Shown piece after piece: positions 7,114 through 14,064 of a stretch of 17,963 nucleotides of DNA (position 1 is its first letter; each line of letters begins with the position of its first letter). The notes beneath the pieces were generated by a model. The model had not been told where the DNA came from, searched no databases, and worked only from the letters and a program-made list of their open reading frames with translations. The translations under genes and the position numbers were made by a program. Source of the DNA: Bacilli bacterium. GTDB lineage: Bacteria > Bacillota_I > Bacilli_A > Haloplasmatales > Haloplasmataceae. The stretch spans positions 1 through 17,963 of the forward strand of contig JAAZCR010000099.1 of NCBI GenBank assembly GCA_012513195.1, given 5' to 3'.

Positions 7114-7851
7114 ATGGGAATCGCGGTTCAATTATATACTTTACGTAAGGAACTAGAAAAAGACTTTCATAATACCATTAAGCAAGTTGCGGAAATGGGT
7201 TATGAAGGTGTGGAATTTGCGGGATTCTATAATATTTCCGCTAAAGACATGCTTGATATTCTCACAAGGCTTAACCTTAAAGTAGTAGGTAGTCATACCG
7301 ATTTAAACTTACTAGAAAATAACTTCGATGATGTGATTGAATATAATAAAACAATCGGCAACAAAAATATTGTCATTCCTTGGGCTAAAGTAGATAATAT
7401 TGACGATATGAAAGAACTTGTGAATCGCCTTAAGCCTATCTTAGAAAAGATTAAGGCTCATAACATGACGCTCCACTACCATAATCACAGTCATGAGTTA
7501 CAAGCATATCAAGAAGGGTATTTATTAGATTACTTATTAACAGAGTTACCAGATTTATATGCGGAAATCGATACCCATTGGGTTAAACGCGCTAATGTTG
7601 ATCCTATTAGTTATTTAAAGAAGTATAAAAACAGAACCAAAATAGTTCACTTAAAGGATTTAAGTTTTTTCGATGGAAAACCTGAATTTGCGCCTTTAGG
7701 TGAAGGTACTATGGATTTAGCGGGAATTATTAAACAAGCACAAGAGAATGATTGTGAATGGTTAGTAGTAGAAAATGATGAACCTAAACAGGGTGGTATA
7801 AAAGATATTGAAATCAGTTTTACATACTTAAAAAAGAATCTAACGAGGTGA
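7114..7851 (+). CDS. YcjR/IolE-like TIM-barrel sugar isomerase/epimerase
   Basis: A 245-residue cytoplasmic TIM barrel of the sugar phosphate isomerase/epimerase family. The characteristic segments are all present: VQLYTLR at 5-11, GYEGVEF at 29-35, VGSHTD at 58-63, YHNHSHEL at 122-129, EIDTHWV at 151-157, VHLKD at 178-182, LGEGTMD at 195-201 and VVEND at 218-222. The likely divalent-metal ligands (E128, D153, H179, E220) are intact. Relatives are paired with Gfo/Idh dehydrogenases and act on 3-keto sugars, as E. coli YcjR (3-dehydro-guloside 4-epimerase) and the LgdB enzymes (3-keto-levoglucosan elimination and hydration). The AGGAG ribosome site overlaps the stop of the preceding gene, and the next gene starts 4 bases after this one, so the three TIM-barrel genes are tightly co-translated. 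The exact substrate is not readable from sequence. Confidence 0.87.
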   Translation: MGIAVQLYTLRKELEKDFHNTIKQVAEMGYEGVEFAGFYNISAKDMLDILTRLNLKVVGSHTDLNLLENNFDDVIEYNKTIGNKNIVIPWAKVDNIDDMKELVNRLKPILEKIKAHNMTLHYHNHSHELQAYQEGYLLDYLLTELPDLYAEIDTHWVKRANVDPISYLKKYKNRTKIVHLKDLSFFDGKPEFAPLGEGTMDLAGIIKQAQENDCEWLVVENDEPKQGGIKDIEISFTYLKKNLTR

Positions 7852-7855
7852 TAAC

Positions 7856-8821
7856 ATGAAACTCGGAGTTTTAACAGTGCTCTTTAGCGACCGTCCTTTA
7901 GAAGAAGTGCTTAAATATTTAAAAGAACAAGGTGTTCAAATGGTAGAAATCGGGGTTGGCGGTTTCCCTGGAAATGCTCATGCGAATCCCGAAGTGCTTC
8001 TTAATGATGAGAAGAAACTAACTGAGTTTAAAGAACTCATTAAAAAATATGACATGGAAATCTCAAGTCTTAGTGTCCATGGCAATCCTATCCATCCTAA
8101 TAAAGAGATTGCAGCGAAGTATCACCATGACTTTGTCCAAGCAGTGCTCTTAGCGGAAAAATTAGGTGTACGCAATATCAATACTTTCTCTGGTTGTCCC
8201 GGTGGTTCAAAAGATGACAAAACGCCAAACTGGGTAACATGCCCATGGCCTAATGATTTCCTCCAAATTCTTGATTATCAATGGAATGAAGTATTAATTC
8301 CTTACTGGAAAGAAGCGGTAAAATTTGCGAAAGACCATGGCGTGGATAAAATCGGTCTTGAACTTCATCCTGGATTTTGCGTATATAATCCAGAAACCTT
8401 ACTTAAACTACGTGATGCAGTCGGTAAAGAAATCGGGGCTAACTTCGACCCCAGCCATTTGATATGGCAAGGAATTAATCCTGTCGAAGCCATTAAAGTT
8501 TTAGGAGATGCGATTTTCCATTTCCATGCGAAAGATACCGCTCTTGATGAACGCAACATTAAAGTCAACGGTGTGCTTGACACAAAACGCTACGATCGAG
8601 TTTTAGAAAGAGCTTGGGTCTTTAGAACCGTTGGTTATGGTAATGGTGAACACTATTGGCGGAGAATTATCAGTACTTTACGCTTAATCGGTTACGATTA
8701 CGCCATCAGCATTGAACATGAAGATGGCTTAATGTCTAATACAGAAGGATTAAATAAAGCGATAAATCTCTTAAAGAATATCATAATTTACGAGCAACCA
8801 ACAGAAGCATATTGGATATAA
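7856..8821 (+). CDS. Long-form TIM-barrel sugar isomerase/epimerase
   Basis: A 321-residue TIM-barrel protein of the same superfamily as the two preceding genes but of a longer, distinct subfamily. Key segments are EIGVGGFPGNAH at 31-42, LSVHGNPIHP at 72-81, GCPGG at 113-117, IGLELHPG at 166-173 (E169, H171), NFDPSHLIWQG at 196-206 (D198, H201), FHFHAKD at 221-227 and ISIEHED at 284-290 (E287), so the full metal site is present. This size class includes proteins encoded beside Gfo/Idh dehydrogenases, among them the catalytic subunits of C-glycoside-cleaving (DgpC/CarC-type) systems, which remove the aglycone from 3-keto glycosides. Whether this one is an isomerase, an eliminase or a glycoside-cleaving enzyme is open. 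A GAGGTGATAAC ribosome site overlaps the end of the upstream gene. It is the fourth operon gene, 18 bases before the last. Confidence 0.86.
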   Translation: MKLGVLTVLFSDRPLEEVLKYLKEQGVQMVEIGVGGFPGNAHANPEVLLNDEKKLTEFKELIKKYDMEISSLSVHGNPIHPNKEIAAKYHHDFVQAVLLAEKLGVRNINTFSGCPGGSKDDKTPNWVTCPWPNDFLQILDYQWNEVLIPYWKEAVKFAKDHGVDKIGLELHPGFCVYNPETLLKLRDAVGKEIGANFDPSHLIWQGINPVEAIKVLGDAIFHFHAKDTALDERNIKVNGVLDTKRYDRVLERAWVFRTVGYGNGEHYWRRIISTLRLIGYDYAISIEHEDGLMSNTEGLNKAINLLKNIIIYEQPTEAYWI

Positions 8822-8839
8822 AAATAGAGGTGGAAGTAA

Positions 8840-9865
8840 ATGAAAAAGTATCGTGTTGGAATTATTGGTTGTGGCGCTATTTTCCCAATGCACGCAGTTC
8901 CAGTCGCAAATTCTGAATATACAGAACTTGTGGCAGTTTGCGACATTAAAGAAAATCGAGCGAAATACGCAGCTGAAAAATTTAATGTTAAGTTTTATTT
9001 AGACTATAAAGAAATGATTGAAAAAGAAAACTTAGACGCCATTCACATTTGTTTACCTCACTATTTACATGCACCAGTAACGATTTATGCGGCACAAAAG
9101 AAACTCCATGTACTTACTGAAAAGCCTATGGCTACCAATGTCGCTGATGCTTTAGCAATGATTAAAGCATGTGAAGAAAATGGTGTGGTCTTAGGTGTTA
9201 TCTTCCAAAACCGCTACAATCCGGGTGCGCTCTTCATTAAAAAAACTTTAATGAGTGGCGAATTAGGTAAAGTATATTCCGCCAAGATGAGCGTCACATG
9301 GGATAGAAGCGATGAATACTACTCCAATAGTGATTGGAAAGGAACTTGGGATAAAGAAGGTGGCGGTGTTATCATCGACCAAGCGATTCACACCCTAGAC
9401 TTGATGCAATGGTTCATTGGTAGTGAAGCTGAATTTGTTGATGCCAACATTGCCAATCGGATGCATGAAAAAATTGAAGTAGAGGATTCAGCAGAAGGTG
9501 TAATTAAGTTTAAGAATGGTGTACACGGCTCATTCTTCACCATTAACTATTACACTGAAAACAGCCCTGTGGAAATCGAAATGCATTGTGAAAATGGTCA
9601 TGTCAAATATGTTGATGGTTTAGCCACCATTACTTTCAATGATGGTCGAGTTTTCACTGTAGGTCCTAACCCTAATGAAACCTTTAGTTATAATGGTGGT
9701 AAATCATATTGGGGTGTAAGCCATGTTAAGCAAATTAATGACCACTATGCGAGACTCACAAGAGGTGAAAGACCACAAATTACTGGTTATGAAGGCTTAG
9801 TAACCCAAAAAATCGTTAACGCGATCTATGATAGTGGAAAACAAAGAAAACGCATCTACTTCTAA
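8840..9865 (+). CDS. Gfo/Idh/MocA-family sugar dehydrogenase
   Basis: An intact 341-residue NAD(P)-dependent oxidoreductase. The Rossmann fold shows GIIGCGAI at 7-14 and VAVCD at 31-35; TEKPMATN at 93-100 carries the catalytic-site Lys95; QNRYNPGA at 123-130 starts the substrate domain; IIDQAIHTLDLMQW at 178-191 holds His184, the likely proton relay. It is only moderately similar to the broken dehydrogenase at the operon's start, so the two probably catalyse different steps, for example oxidising the incoming sugar at C3 and reducing the 3-keto product, as LgdA/LgdC or YcjS/YcjQ do. With the first copy interrupted, this may be the only working dehydrogenase of the cluster. A GAGGTGG site precedes the ATG. 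The stop (TAATAA) is followed by an AT-only inverted repeat (9863-9872/9891-9900) and then a true terminator. Confidence 0.9.
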   Translation: MKKYRVGIIGCGAIFPMHAVPVANSEYTELVAVCDIKENRAKYAAEKFNVKFYLDYKEMIEKENLDAIHICLPHYLHAPVTIYAAQKKLHVLTEKPMATNVADALAMIKACEENGVVLGVIFQNRYNPGALFIKKTLMSGELGKVYSAKMSVTWDRSDEYYSNSDWKGTWDKEGGGVIIDQAIHTLDLMQWFIGSEAEFVDANIANRMHEKIEVEDSAEGVIKFKNGVHGSFFTINYYTENSPVEIEMHCENGHVKYVDGLATITFNDGRVFTVGPNPNETFSYNGGKSYWGVSHVKQINDHYARLTRGERPQITGYEGLVTQKIVNAIYDSGKQRKRIYF

Positions 9866-9933
9866 TAAATATTAAGGTAAATAATAATAGATATTTATTA
9901 TACTATTTACGAGTTTATAATGAAGTAATTTAA

Positions 9934-9970
9934 AAAGGCTTGAAACTAAGTTAATTAGTGTCAAGCCTTT
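9934..9970. terminator. Bidirectional terminator between the sugar operon and the transporter gene
   Basis: AAAGGCTTGA (9934-9943) pairs with TCAAGCCTTT (9961-9970). Inside it, ACTAA (9945-9949) pairs with TTAGT (9955-9959) around a GTTAA loop, with one mismatch between the two stems. T-runs follow on the plus strand (from 9973) and an A-run precedes the stem (minus-strand U-tract). The right arm lies within the last codons and TGA stop of the convergent EamA gene, so one hairpin serves both. Confidence 0.82.
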
Positions 9971-10824
9971 ACTTTTTCTCTTCTAAGATATATATATACG
10001 GAAATGATGATGATTAAACCACCAATTATTTGATTAAAGAAGATTTTATCCTTGAGGACTATCACCGCCATAATCGTCGCAAATACTGGTTCAAGTAAGA
10101 TAGCGGTGGCGATGAGGGATGGTTTAACATATTTTAAGGCATAATTGAAGATTATTTGTCCAGCATTGGGAATCGTCACAAGTAGGATGATAAACAACCA
10201 GTCTTTGGGAGTGTAATCTATGAGGTTTTGGTGCGTGATAAGATTATAAATAAATAAGTAGATACCCGCAAAGATGAAAAGAATTGAAGAATAGACAATA
10301 AAAGAATAGCGTTTAACCACATTTTGTCCAATAAATAAGTAGATTACCATGAAGATAACCGCTAAGAAAGTTATCGCATCACCAATTAATGCATCGACGC
10401 TAAGGAAAATATCACCCCAGGCCACAATCATAACTCCAACTAACGCTACAAGGAGTAAAATAAATTGACTGCGGGCAATTTTTTCTCGATATAGAACAAA
10501 ACCAAAGACAAGCGCCACAAGTGGTTCAAGACAAATAATGAGGGTAGAACTGGTTACAGAAGTAAACCTTAGGGAAGTAAACCAAGAAAAGTAATGAAGA
10601 CTTATCATCAGTCCCGCTAATGCCATTAAGCGGAAGTCCTGTTTTTTAATTAACTTAATATCCTTATGACATAAGGAAACAGGTAGTAATAATAAACCAC
10701 AAAGACCTAACCGATACATAGCGGCTACCGATGGTGAGGCATCAGTGAGTTGAACGAATATTCCCGCAAATGATACTAAGAAAACACCTAATACAACTAA
10801 AATCTTATACTTCATACATCTCAT
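9961..10824 (-). CDS. EamA-family (DMT superfamily) membrane transporter
   Basis: A 287-residue integral membrane protein with about ten hydrophobic helices in two repeated halves, the hallmark of EamA/RhaT-type drug/metabolite exporters. The first half contains SFAGIFVQLT, YRLGLCGLLLLP, HYFSWFTSLRFTSVTSSTLI and CLEPLVALVFGFVLYREKI; the second repeats the pattern in FNYALKYVKPSLIATAILLEPVFATIMAVIVLKDKI. The paired EP...A motif at the same point of each half is typical. The substrate cannot be predicted. Two starts are possible, the ATG at 10824 and another three codons in at 10815 (MKYKILVV); neither has a strong ribosome site. It begins 54 bases after the lipoprotein gene on the same strand with no terminator between, but an extended -10 lies just upstream, so it may have its own transcript as well as readthrough. 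Confidence 0.87.
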   Translation of the reverse strand: MRCMKYKILVVLGVFLVSFAGIFVQLTDASPSVAAMYRLGLCGLLLLPVSLCHKDIKLIKKQDFRLMALAGLMISLHYFSWFTSLRFTSVTSSTLIICLEPLVALVFGFVLYREKIARSQFILLLVALVGVMIVAWGDIFLSVDALIGDAITFLAVIFMVIYLFIGQNVVKRYSFIVYSSILFIFAGIYLFIYNLITHQNLIDYTPKDWLFIILLVTIPNAGQIIFNYALKYVKPSLIATAILLEPVFATIMAVIVLKDKIFFNQIIGGLIIIISVYIYLRREKVKA

Positions 10825-10849
10825 CTTCTTTTATTATCATTTAATCCTA

Positions 10850-10858
10850 ATTATAACA
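10850..10858 (-). promoter_or_regulatory. Extended -10 promoter element for the EamA gene
   Basis: The minus strand reads TGTTATAAT, a TG-n motif joined to a perfect TATAAT, about 26 bases ahead of the start codon. The -35 region (TAGGAT at 17 bp) is poor, which is normal for extended -10 promoters. Confidence 0.45.
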
Positions 10859-10878
10859 CTTTTCAGATTATTATCCTA

Positions 10879-12114
10879 CTATTTTTTGATCCGCGGATAA
10901 TCTCCTTTAGTATAGATGAAACTCTCTAAACCTTTAAGTTCTTTGCCATTAGTTAAATCTTGAATGGTAATATAATAGAGTGTATCTTCATAACCAATTA
11001 AAGAATCACTATAGTTTAAAGGTATATCAAAGGTATAATAGATGTTCTTTAAATAGAAACGGCGATTACTACCATGCCCAATCGGATGGGATAATACATT
11101 TTCTTCTTCGTTAATTGTACCAGTGGTATAAGCATTTTCAATAAGTCCGCCCTCAATCATACCCGCTAATCCACCGATACGACTTGGTTCACCTTGATAA
11201 CCTCCAGTTAGTTCCACAATTGAGTATACATTTTTGATTTTCCCTTGAATAAGTCCATCATAATCAAGGGAACTAAAAATACCGACTAACCCACCCGTAA
11301 ACTCTCCTTTACTTACTTTTCCTTCAAAGGAAGAATTTATTAGATAACTATTAGTTAAACCACCCGCAATTCCTCCAACGTAAATACCATTGGTAACTTC
11401 ACCAGTTACTTTAATATTTGTAATTAAACTATTAGTGGCGCTACCTACAAGTCCACCAGCATAAATAGTATCGGTAAAGAGGGAATTGGGCTTACCGGTA
11501 ATTTGTACATTTTCTAAGATTAAGCCATCGATATAGGCATTATTGATTTCTTTAAATAAACCTACTGATTTTTCGCTGGTGATTGTTAGGTTCATAATTA
11601 CATGATTTTTGGGATTAATGAAGATACCAGAAAAATAGGGGATAGGTTCCATCCAAGGAAATTCACTCAAGTCGATATCACTATCGAGGTAGTAAAAACC
11701 TTGCGGATTACTAGTGATTAATGTCCGCAGCTCAACTTGATTCCTGATGGGAATAAAACTAGGGTCATTGACATCATAAACATAGACTTTACCAAAATCG
11801 ATGGTCTTAGGTATATCCTTTTTAAAATACACGATGGCTTTGATAGTCGTTTTACCAGGTTTTAATGTGATGAGTTCTTCTTTATAATTAACCCGAGCGA
11901 CTTCTTCATTTTCCGAGATGAATTCTACATGTTTAATATCAAGACTACTAAAATAAGCGAGATTAAGTTTTTCTTTTACTCCCGTTGGTAAAGCTCTTAC
12001 TTCATAGAGGTCATATAAAGTACCAAATGGAACAGGATAATAACGATATGCATCTTCGCATCCGTAAAGACTAAAGATGATTAGGAGAGAAAAAAGAATA
12101 AGCCATTTTTTCAT
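10879..12114 (-). CDS. Surface lipoprotein with Ig-like region and GLUG-type beta-helix repeats
   Basis: A 411-residue exported lipoprotein: MKKW, a hydrophobic stretch and SLYGC, with Cys19 as the lipidation site. Residues about 45-110 resemble a bacterial Ig-like (Big_2) domain (the ISENEEVARV and LKPGKTTIKAIV segments). Then comes the entry to a beta-helix (FYYLDSDIDLSEFPWMEPI, FSGIFINPKNHVIMNLTI, VGLFKEINNAYIDGLIL) and about four GLUG-type turns, each starting GGLVG, GGIAG, GGLVG or GGLAG and continuing N-x-V/S-x-x-G-x-V/I. It ends YPRIKK, a common end of such domains. GLUG repeats occur in M26 proteases and adhesin-like surface proteins; no protease motif is present here. Its ATG overlaps the TGA of the membrane-protein gene (ATGA, 12111-12114), with GAAGTGAT as ribosome site, so production is coupled to the ABC transporter. 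Function unknown; a binding or sensing partner of the transporter is an inference. Confidence 0.82.
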   Translation of the reverse strand: MKKWLILFSLLIIFSLYGCEDAYRYYPVPFGTLYDLYEVRALPTGVKEKLNLAYFSSLDIKHVEFISENEEVARVNYKEELITLKPGKTTIKAIVYFKKDIPKTIDFGKVYVYDVNDPSFIPIRNQVELRTLITSNPQGFYYLDSDIDLSEFPWMEPIPYFSGIFINPKNHVIMNLTITSEKSVGLFKEINNAYIDGLILENVQITGKPNSLFTDTIYAGGLVGSATNSLITNIKVTGEVTNGIYVGGIAGGLTNSYLINSSFEGKVSKGEFTGGLVGIFSSLDYDGLIQGKIKNVYSIVELTGGYQGEPSRIGGLAGMIEGGLIENAYTTGTINEEENVLSHPIGHGSNRRFYLKNIYYTFDIPLNYSDSLIGYEDTLYYITIQDLTNGKELKGLESFIYTKGDYPRIKK

Positions 12115-12881
12115 TGATTATCACTTCTTTTCTTAGTGATGAATTTGATCATGATTATAAAATATAATAAAACTACTGCTAAAGAATTTACACTCAAGAT
12201 ATTTACTAGATAATCTTCTAAACCGAAGGCGCGCAATCTCGGAGTGATGTAACTAAAGTCAAGGAAGGGAAGAGTCTCATCTAATAACTTGACGAGATAA
12301 TTAGATAGGTAATAGATAATAGCGGAGATTAGGAAACATATGACAATACAGTTATAAGAGTCATAGCGTTTCTCTCTTAATTTAGTAAAAATCCCATACA
12401 TTAAGGCTAAGGTGACGATAGTATATGTGTTTTTCAAGCATAAATGTAAGGGATACAACCATTCTTTAAAGTCCCGTCCAATTAAAGCGAGGTAAGTGTG
12501 ATCAAGATTAAGGCGCAAGTACTCTAAATAATGATGTTTATATAAGATATATAACTTGAGATTATAGACAAAGGTCATGATAAATAGATAACTACCAAAT
12601 AACATAATCATTGTAAAGAGTTTACCTAAGAATTCTTGGGTTTTTGTAAGACTTGCTTTTTGGTAGAGCAGTTTCTTATTTTTGTAGTCATCAAGGATAT
12701 AAATAATTATCAGGTATAATGCGAGTCCAGTGGTAATTATCTCAATTATTGAAGCATGTAATTGATATAACATTAGTAAATGTTTATTAAAATCCAATAA
12801 GAAGAATATTAAACATCCAGCAAGTAAGATTATGTACAGATTTACAAACCGCCTTAACTCATACTTAATCACCTTTAACAT
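12111..12881 (-). CDS. ABC-2-like membrane protein, partner of the upstream ATPase
   Basis: A 256-residue protein with six hydrophobic segments, roughly at residues 14-30, 43-64, 88-108, 150-165, 178-198 and 228-248, and basic stretches between them. No family signature is recognised beyond the general look of the permease subunit of small ABC exporters. The assignment rests on position: its start lies inside the last codons of the ABC ATPase gene (17-base overlap) and its stop overlaps the start of the lipoprotein gene. There is no strong ribosome site before its ATG, which fits translational coupling to the ATPase. Single-permease ABC modules usually work as a homodimer with two ATPase subunits. 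Transport direction and substrate are unknown; export or an envelope-stress role is likely from the YtrA-type regulator. Confidence 0.75.
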   Translation of the reverse strand: MLKVIKYELRRFVNLYIILLAGCLIFFLLDFNKHLLMLYQLHASIIEIITTGLALYLIIIYILDDYKNKKLLYQKASLTKTQEFLGKLFTMIMLFGSYLFIMTFVYNLKLYILYKHHYLEYLRLNLDHTYLALIGRDFKEWLYPLHLCLKNTYTIVTLALMYGIFTKLREKRYDSYNCIVICFLISAIIYYLSNYLVKLLDETLPFLDFSYITPRLRAFGLEDYLVNILSVNSLAVVLLYFIIMIKFITKKRSDNQ

Positions 12882-13545
12882 AGCGCATCACTTCCTTAAA
12901 ATAATCTTCTACTGATAAAGAAACTGTACTTCTAATTTCATCAGTAGATAAGCATTCGATGGTTTTATAACCCTTAATTAACAAGCAGTAACTGGCGAGT
13001 TTTTCAAACTCGTTAATCTGATGAGTGGCGATGATAAAGGTTTTTGTTTCATCATAGCGATTAATTATCATGTTCCGAAAGATTTCATCATTTAATAAAT
13101 CAACATAAGGGAATGGTTCATCGATTAAATATAATTTAGCATTTTTACTTAGACATATTAAATAATTAAGAATCTTTTGTTCACCCATGGATAATTTTTT
13201 AATCTTTTGTTTAGGATTTAACTTAAACTCATCGAGATACTTAAGCGCAAAATCCAAGGAGAAATTATGATGTGTATCATCATAAAACTTGAGGAGATCA
13301 ATTATTTTCATGTATGAATAGTATACGAGGTCACTAGGCATATAACTAATTTCTTTTTCATTTACTAAGTGTAGTTTAAATTGGTATGGCTCGATTTTAG
13401 CAAGTAGTCTAAGTAATGTGGATTTACCGCAACCATTTCTGCCAATTAAGAGATAGATTTCTCCTTGGTTTATCTTTATCTCAACATTTTCAAACACTAA
13501 TTTGTTAGGATACATAAAAGTAATCGTATCTTTAATTATCTCCAT
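12865..13545 (-). CDS. ABC transporter ATP-binding protein
   Basis: A 226-residue cytoplasmic ATPase subunit. Walker A is GRNGCGKST (35-43), the signature is a degenerate LSMGE (118-122, normally LSGGQ), Walker B is KLYLIDEP (137-144, catalytic Glu143), and the switch His is in ATHQ (H175). The Q-loop region reads ISYMPSD, without a clear Gln. At this length it is a minimal ATPase as in YtrB/YtrE-type systems. The ATG at 13545 has AGGTGA 5 bases ahead; the in-frame GTG at 13554 lies inside that site and is rejected. It overlaps the regulator gene by 14 bases and the membrane-protein gene by 17, so three reading frames are chained. It should energise the membrane protein encoded next. Confidence 0.9.
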   Translation of the reverse strand: MEIIKDTITFMYPNKLVFENVEIKINQGEIYLLIGRNGCGKSTLLRLLAKIEPYQFKLHLVNEKEISYMPSDLVYYSYMKIIDLLKFYDDTHHNFSLDFALKYLDEFKLNPKQKIKKLSMGEQKILNYLICLSKNAKLYLIDEPFPYVDLLNDEIFRNMIINRYDETKTFIIATHQINEFEKLASYCLLIKGYKTIECLSTDEIRSTVSLSVEDYFKEVMRYVKGD

Positions 13546-13891
13546 AAAGTTCACCTATTATCTTAGTAATTTCTGCTTTGGTGATATTACAATTATTTAG
13601 AAGAGTTAGAAACTCTTTTAACCGATCTGATATATATTTCTGTTTATTCTTTTGAATTACTTCTTCGCTAGGACAGACGAAATATCCTAAGGTACTGTGA
13701 CAGTAGATTAATCCTTCTTCTTCTAATACTTGATAAACGCGTTTAATGGTATTAGGGTTTACCTCTAGTATTATGGCCATATCGCGTATCGACTCTAATC
13801 TACTATTTGGTTTGCGTTTTCCTGAATAAATATCAAATCTGATATAATCAGCAAGTTGAATGAAGATAGATTTATTCGGGTCAATTTTCAT
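13532..13891 (-). CDS. GntR-family (YtrA-like) transcriptional repressor
   Basis: A 119-residue regulator made almost wholly of a GntR winged helix: FIQLADYIRFDIYSGKRKPNSRLESIRDMA, then LEVNPNTIKRVYQVLEEEGLIYCHSTLGYFV, followed by a short helical tail (about 80-119) for dimerisation. This short form, beside an ABC ATPase gene, is the YtrA subfamily. The second of two adjacent ATGs (13891) is preferred because AGGTGG lies 4 bases before it; the first (13894) is only a base away from that site. It is the first gene of a four-gene minus-strand operon and overlaps the next gene. A perfect palindrome lies 20 bases upstream at the predicted transcription start, so autorepression is very likely. The inducing signal is unknown; YtrA relatives often respond to cell-wall-active compounds. 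Confidence 0.9.
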   Translation of the reverse strand: MKIDPNKSIFIQLADYIRFDIYSGKRKPNSRLESIRDMAIILEVNPNTIKRVYQVLEEEGLIYCHSTLGYFVCPSEEVIQKNKQKYISDRLKEFLTLLNNCNITKAEITKIIGELYGDN

Positions 13892-13910
13892 CATACCACC
13901 TACGCTTTAT

Positions 13911-13934
13911 ACTGTGCTATTTAAATAGCACAGT
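13911..13934. promoter_or_regulatory. Perfect 24-bp palindromic operator, probably bound by the GntR regulator
   Basis: ACTGTGCTATTT (13911-13922) is followed immediately by its exact reverse complement AAATAGCACAGT (13923-13934). The form, a GTGCTA/TAGCAC inverted pair around an AT centre, resembles YtrA-type operators. It covers the region just after the predicted start of the minus-strand transcript, where a bound repressor would block transcription. No T-run follows it, so it is not a terminator. Confidence 0.8.
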
Positions 13935-13942
13935 TTACTACT

Positions 13943-13971
13943 AGCATATGTTATAATGCTTGATTTGTCAA
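13943..13971 (-). promoter_or_regulatory. Promoter of the GntR-ABC-lipoprotein operon
   Basis: The minus strand carries a consensus -35 TTGACA (13966-13971), 17 bases, and a -10 TATGCT (13943-13948, 4 of 6). Transcription would start near 13936, at the edge of the 24-bp palindrome. On the opposite strand the same stretch holds an extended -10 (TGTTATAAT, 13949-13957) that could fire rightward. Confidence 0.7.
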
Positions 13972-14014
13972 GGTGTTTTTTATTACACAATGAGATAAAT
14001 TAGTGGTCAATAAA

Positions 14015-14043
14015 TGGACACGAAGGCGATAAACGGGTAAAAT
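14015..14043 (+). promoter_or_regulatory. Promoter of tatD
   Basis: TGGACA (14015-14020, 5 of 6) and TAAAAT (14038-14043, 5 of 6) are exactly 17 bases apart. Transcription would start near 14050, leaving a leader of about 15 bases that contains the ribosome site AAGGAGTG before the ATG at 14065. Confidence 0.6.
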
Positions 14044-14064
14044 AGTATCCGAAGGAGTGATAAA

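Noticed and set aside
9863..9910. AT-only inverted repeats just after the last sugar-operon gene
   Set aside because: The stems contain almost no G-C pairs and could fold several ways; the GC-containing hairpin at 9934-9970 is the convincing terminator.
13911..13934. The 24-bp palindrome as a terminator
   Set aside because: It lies at the 5' end of the operon and is not followed by a T-run on either strand.
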